This document shows, piece after piece, positions 62,494 through 64,000 of a stretch of 64,000 nucleotides of DNA (positions are counted from its first letter, which is position 1; every line of letters begins with the position of its first letter). The position numbers and the translations under genes were made by a program. Origin of the DNA: Fischerella sp. PCC 9431 (GTDB taxonomy: Bacteria; Cyanobacteriota; Cyanobacteriia; Cyanobacteriales; Nostocaceae); the NCBI RefSeq assembly GCF_000447295.1, contig NZ_KE650771.1:2560469-2624468 (forward strand), given 5' to 3'. The notes under the pieces were generated by a model. That model was not told the DNA's origin. It worked only from the letters and a program-made list of their open reading frames with translations, and did no database searches.

Positions 62494-63582
62494 TTAATTG
62501 TTTTGTCTCTTCACCTTTGCTAACTCGCCTGCTAAGTTGATCGCTGCTTTCATACTGGTTGCATCAGCAATTCCCTTACCTGCAATATCAAATGCTGTAC
62601 CGTGATCTGGTGAAGTACGGATAAAAGGTAGACCAATAGATGTATTGACAGCGCGGTCAAATGCCATGAGTTTGACCGGAATGAGACCTTGGTCGTGGTA
62701 AAGTGCCAGGTAAGCGTCTGCGGCTTTGGTTGAGTCAACACCACCGTACCAAGCTTTACCTGGCTCAACCCACATAGTATCGGGCGGAATCGGGCCATCT
62801 AGCTGCCATTGGGGGCGTTTTTGCCGTTCTTGTTCTAGCCAGGGAATAATTTTATTTTGTTCTTCCTGTCCGAGTTGTCCCTGTTCACCACTGTGGGGAT
62901 TTAAACCCGCGATCGCAATTTTGCCACTATCAAGACCAAAATCTTTTTCTAAACATTCCACCAGCAAATCGAGTTTTCTTGTCAGCAACTCTGGTGTTAA
63001 TGCTTCAGGTACTTGACATAAAGGTATATGTGTAGTTGCAAGTAAACACCGCAATGTCCAGTTACTGTGGGGCGATCGCGCTACGAATAACATGCCAAAT
63101 TTATCTGTACCTGACTTTTCGGCTAAAAGTTCTGTTTGCCCTGGATAATCATAACCTGCTGCTTTCCAAGCAGATTTGGCAATCGGAGCAGTCACTATCG
63201 CATCAAATTCACCTTTTTGAGTACAGGCGATCGCCCGTTCCATATAAGCAAAACTAGCTGCACCACTAGCCGCATTACCTCTCCCCATGACTATTTTGCG
63301 TTTAATTTCTTCTTCTAACGCCACATCCAGAATTGATAGATTTTCTGGATTTGCTAGAGGTACTAAATTCCCACTGACAAGAACCTTGGTATAAGTTTCC
63401 AAAATTAAATCTTGGCTACCCACAACCGTCACATCAAAATTTTTGCTTAATTCTGGATCTGCCAAAGCTTTTAATATCACTTCTGGACCGATTCCGGCTG
63501 GATCTCCCAAGGTTAGCGCTAGGCGTGGACGATGCTGTAATGGGGATATGAGGTTGTTTTGATTAGACTGTGACTGAGACAT
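62494..63582 (-). CDS. pdxA: 4-hydroxythreonine-4-phosphate dehydrogenase
   Basis: 362 aa. [15 protein letters not shown] near the N-terminus, the metal-binding His in [14 protein letters not shown] and [11 protein letters not shown], and [15 protein letters not shown] at the C-terminus are PdxA signatures. It oxidises 4-phosphohydroxythreonine in the DXP-dependent pathway to pyridoxal phosphate. Full length. AT-rich AATTTTT repeats lie just after the stop (about 62468-62500). Confidence 0.95.
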   Translation of the reverse strand: MSQSQSNQNNLISPLQHRPRLALTLGDPAGIGPEVILKALADPELSKNFDVTVVGSQDLILETYTKVLVSGNLVPLANPENLSILDVALEEEIKRKIVMGRGNAASGAASFAYMERAIACTQKGEFDAIVTAPIAKSAWKAAGYDYPGQTELLAEKSGTDKFGMLFVARSPHSNWTLRCLLATTHIPLCQVPEALTPELLTRKLDLLVECLEKDFGLDSGKIAIAGLNPHSGEQGQLGQEEQNKIIPWLEQERQKRPQWQLDGPIPPDTMWVEPGKAWYGGVDSTKAADAYLALYHDQGLIPVKLMAFDRAVNTSIGLPFIRTSPDHGTAFDIAGKGIADATSMKAAINLAGELAKVKRQNN

Positions 63583-63891
63583 ATGAGCGATTTTCTGAAC
63601 ACAGCTTGTTACTTTCCTTCATTAAAACCGCCTCAATGCGATAATGTTACGTGTCACTCAATAAAGGAAAATGCAGTATAACAAATAGTGGCAGTTGCTT
63701 TGTGGCTGTCTATACAAACAATCACAAAAGCAAGCAAGACATAATATTGACTCTGCTTATTTTTATAGATAGGTTAATCTGAGAACCTGTGTCACAATAC
63801 TTCATATTAGTTTAATCCTAACAGCAGTTTTCAAAGGCTCTGGTAGACTTAACTTAATTCAACAATTCGTAAAAAAGGAGAACTACAACAA
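63583..63891. other. Intergenic region upstream of petM
   Basis: 309 bp between divergent pdxA and petM. No gene seen. AAGGAG (63875-63880) is the petM ribosome site, 11 bp before the ATG. Confidence 0.6.
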
Positions 63892-63999
63892 ATGGGCGGC
63901 GAAATATTCAATGCAGCTCTATTATCCTTTAGCTTAATTTTTGTCGGCTGGGCTTTAGGTGCGCTATTGCTAAAAGTCCAAGGTGCAGAAGAAGAATAA
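63892..63999 (+). CDS. petM: Cytochrome b6f complex subunit PetM
   Basis: 35 aa, complete, ending one base before the window edge. [20 protein letters not shown] begins one membrane helix, and the end is KVQGAEEE. This is the conserved single-helix subunit VII of the cytochrome b6f complex in thylakoids. AAGGAG precedes the ATG. Confidence 0.96.
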   Translation: MGGEIFNAALLSFSLIFVGWALGALLLKVQGAEEE

Positions 64000-64000
64000 T

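Overview
The window comes from a filamentous, probably heterocyst-forming (Nostocales-type) cyanobacterium. This is inferred from the dense GCGATCGC (HIP1) octamers, the intergenic heptamer and other short tandem repeats, dispersed palindromic MITE-like elements, and cyanobacterial marker genes: petM (cytochrome b6f), haem oxygenase, a DUF3493 protein, DUF3598, a PEP-CTERM protein and an FHA-linked Ser/Thr kinase. I found one tRNA (Thr, CGT anticodon) and no rRNA or CRISPR array.

Layout. 0-3.6 kb (minus strand): a DhaM-type phosphotransferase fused to a complete PTS enzyme I, behind a sugar ABC permease. 3.6-9.3 kb: a MarR-controlled multidrug efflux cluster (MarR, EmrA-like adaptor, MFS_3-type exporter, EmrB-like DHA2 exporter), with matching candidate operators before marR and before the adaptor gene. 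9.4-21 kb: mostly housekeeping genes (glmM, haem oxygenase, CobW-type GTPase, hydrolase, SDR, flavoprotein) plus a DUF433/DUF5615 toxin-antitoxin-like pair beside sbcC. 21-24.7 kb: the most interesting part. A NACHT NTPase with an N-terminal HTH and a low-complexity tract, together with a divergent 56-residue probable membrane protein, is bracketed by a 68-bp direct repeat (67/68 identical) next to a nine-unit 21-bp tandem array. 25-32 kb: PIG-L deacetylase, two tandem GT2 glycosyltransferases, an amino-acid permease, aat and another glycosyltransferase. 32-35 kb: DUF3598, ftsX, def. 35-37 kb: an IS630 transposase remnant and a fatty acid desaturase. 37-41 kb: intracellular-type subtilase, methyltransferase, signal peptidase I. 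40.8-42.3 kb: a 1.5-kb non-coding region with a candidate small RNA ending in a strong terminator. 42-48 kb: beta-helix/SLH protein, DUF3493, tRNA-Thr, csaB-type pyruvyltransferase, dacB, rsmE. 48-56.7 kb: hypothetical protein, lipase-like hydrolase, GH65 phosphorylase, FHA kinase, BMP-family binding protein. 56.9-59.6 kb: AtzG-like and AtzE-like genes with a Phd/RelE-type module between them. 59.9-64 kb: PEP-CTERM protein, MerC-domain protein, hypothetical protein, pdxA and a complete petM at the right edge.

Functional links. The MarR cluster reads as one efflux system. A CsaB-type pyruvyltransferase lies close to an SLH protein, and pyruvylated wall polymer is the classical SLH ligand. AtzG/AtzE plus a BMP-type solute receptor suggest use of an organic nitrogen compound. 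NACHT proteins of this type are known or suspected antiphage factors, so the repeat-bounded cassette is the main candidate for an undescribed system. All functional statements are from reading the sequence; no database search was run.
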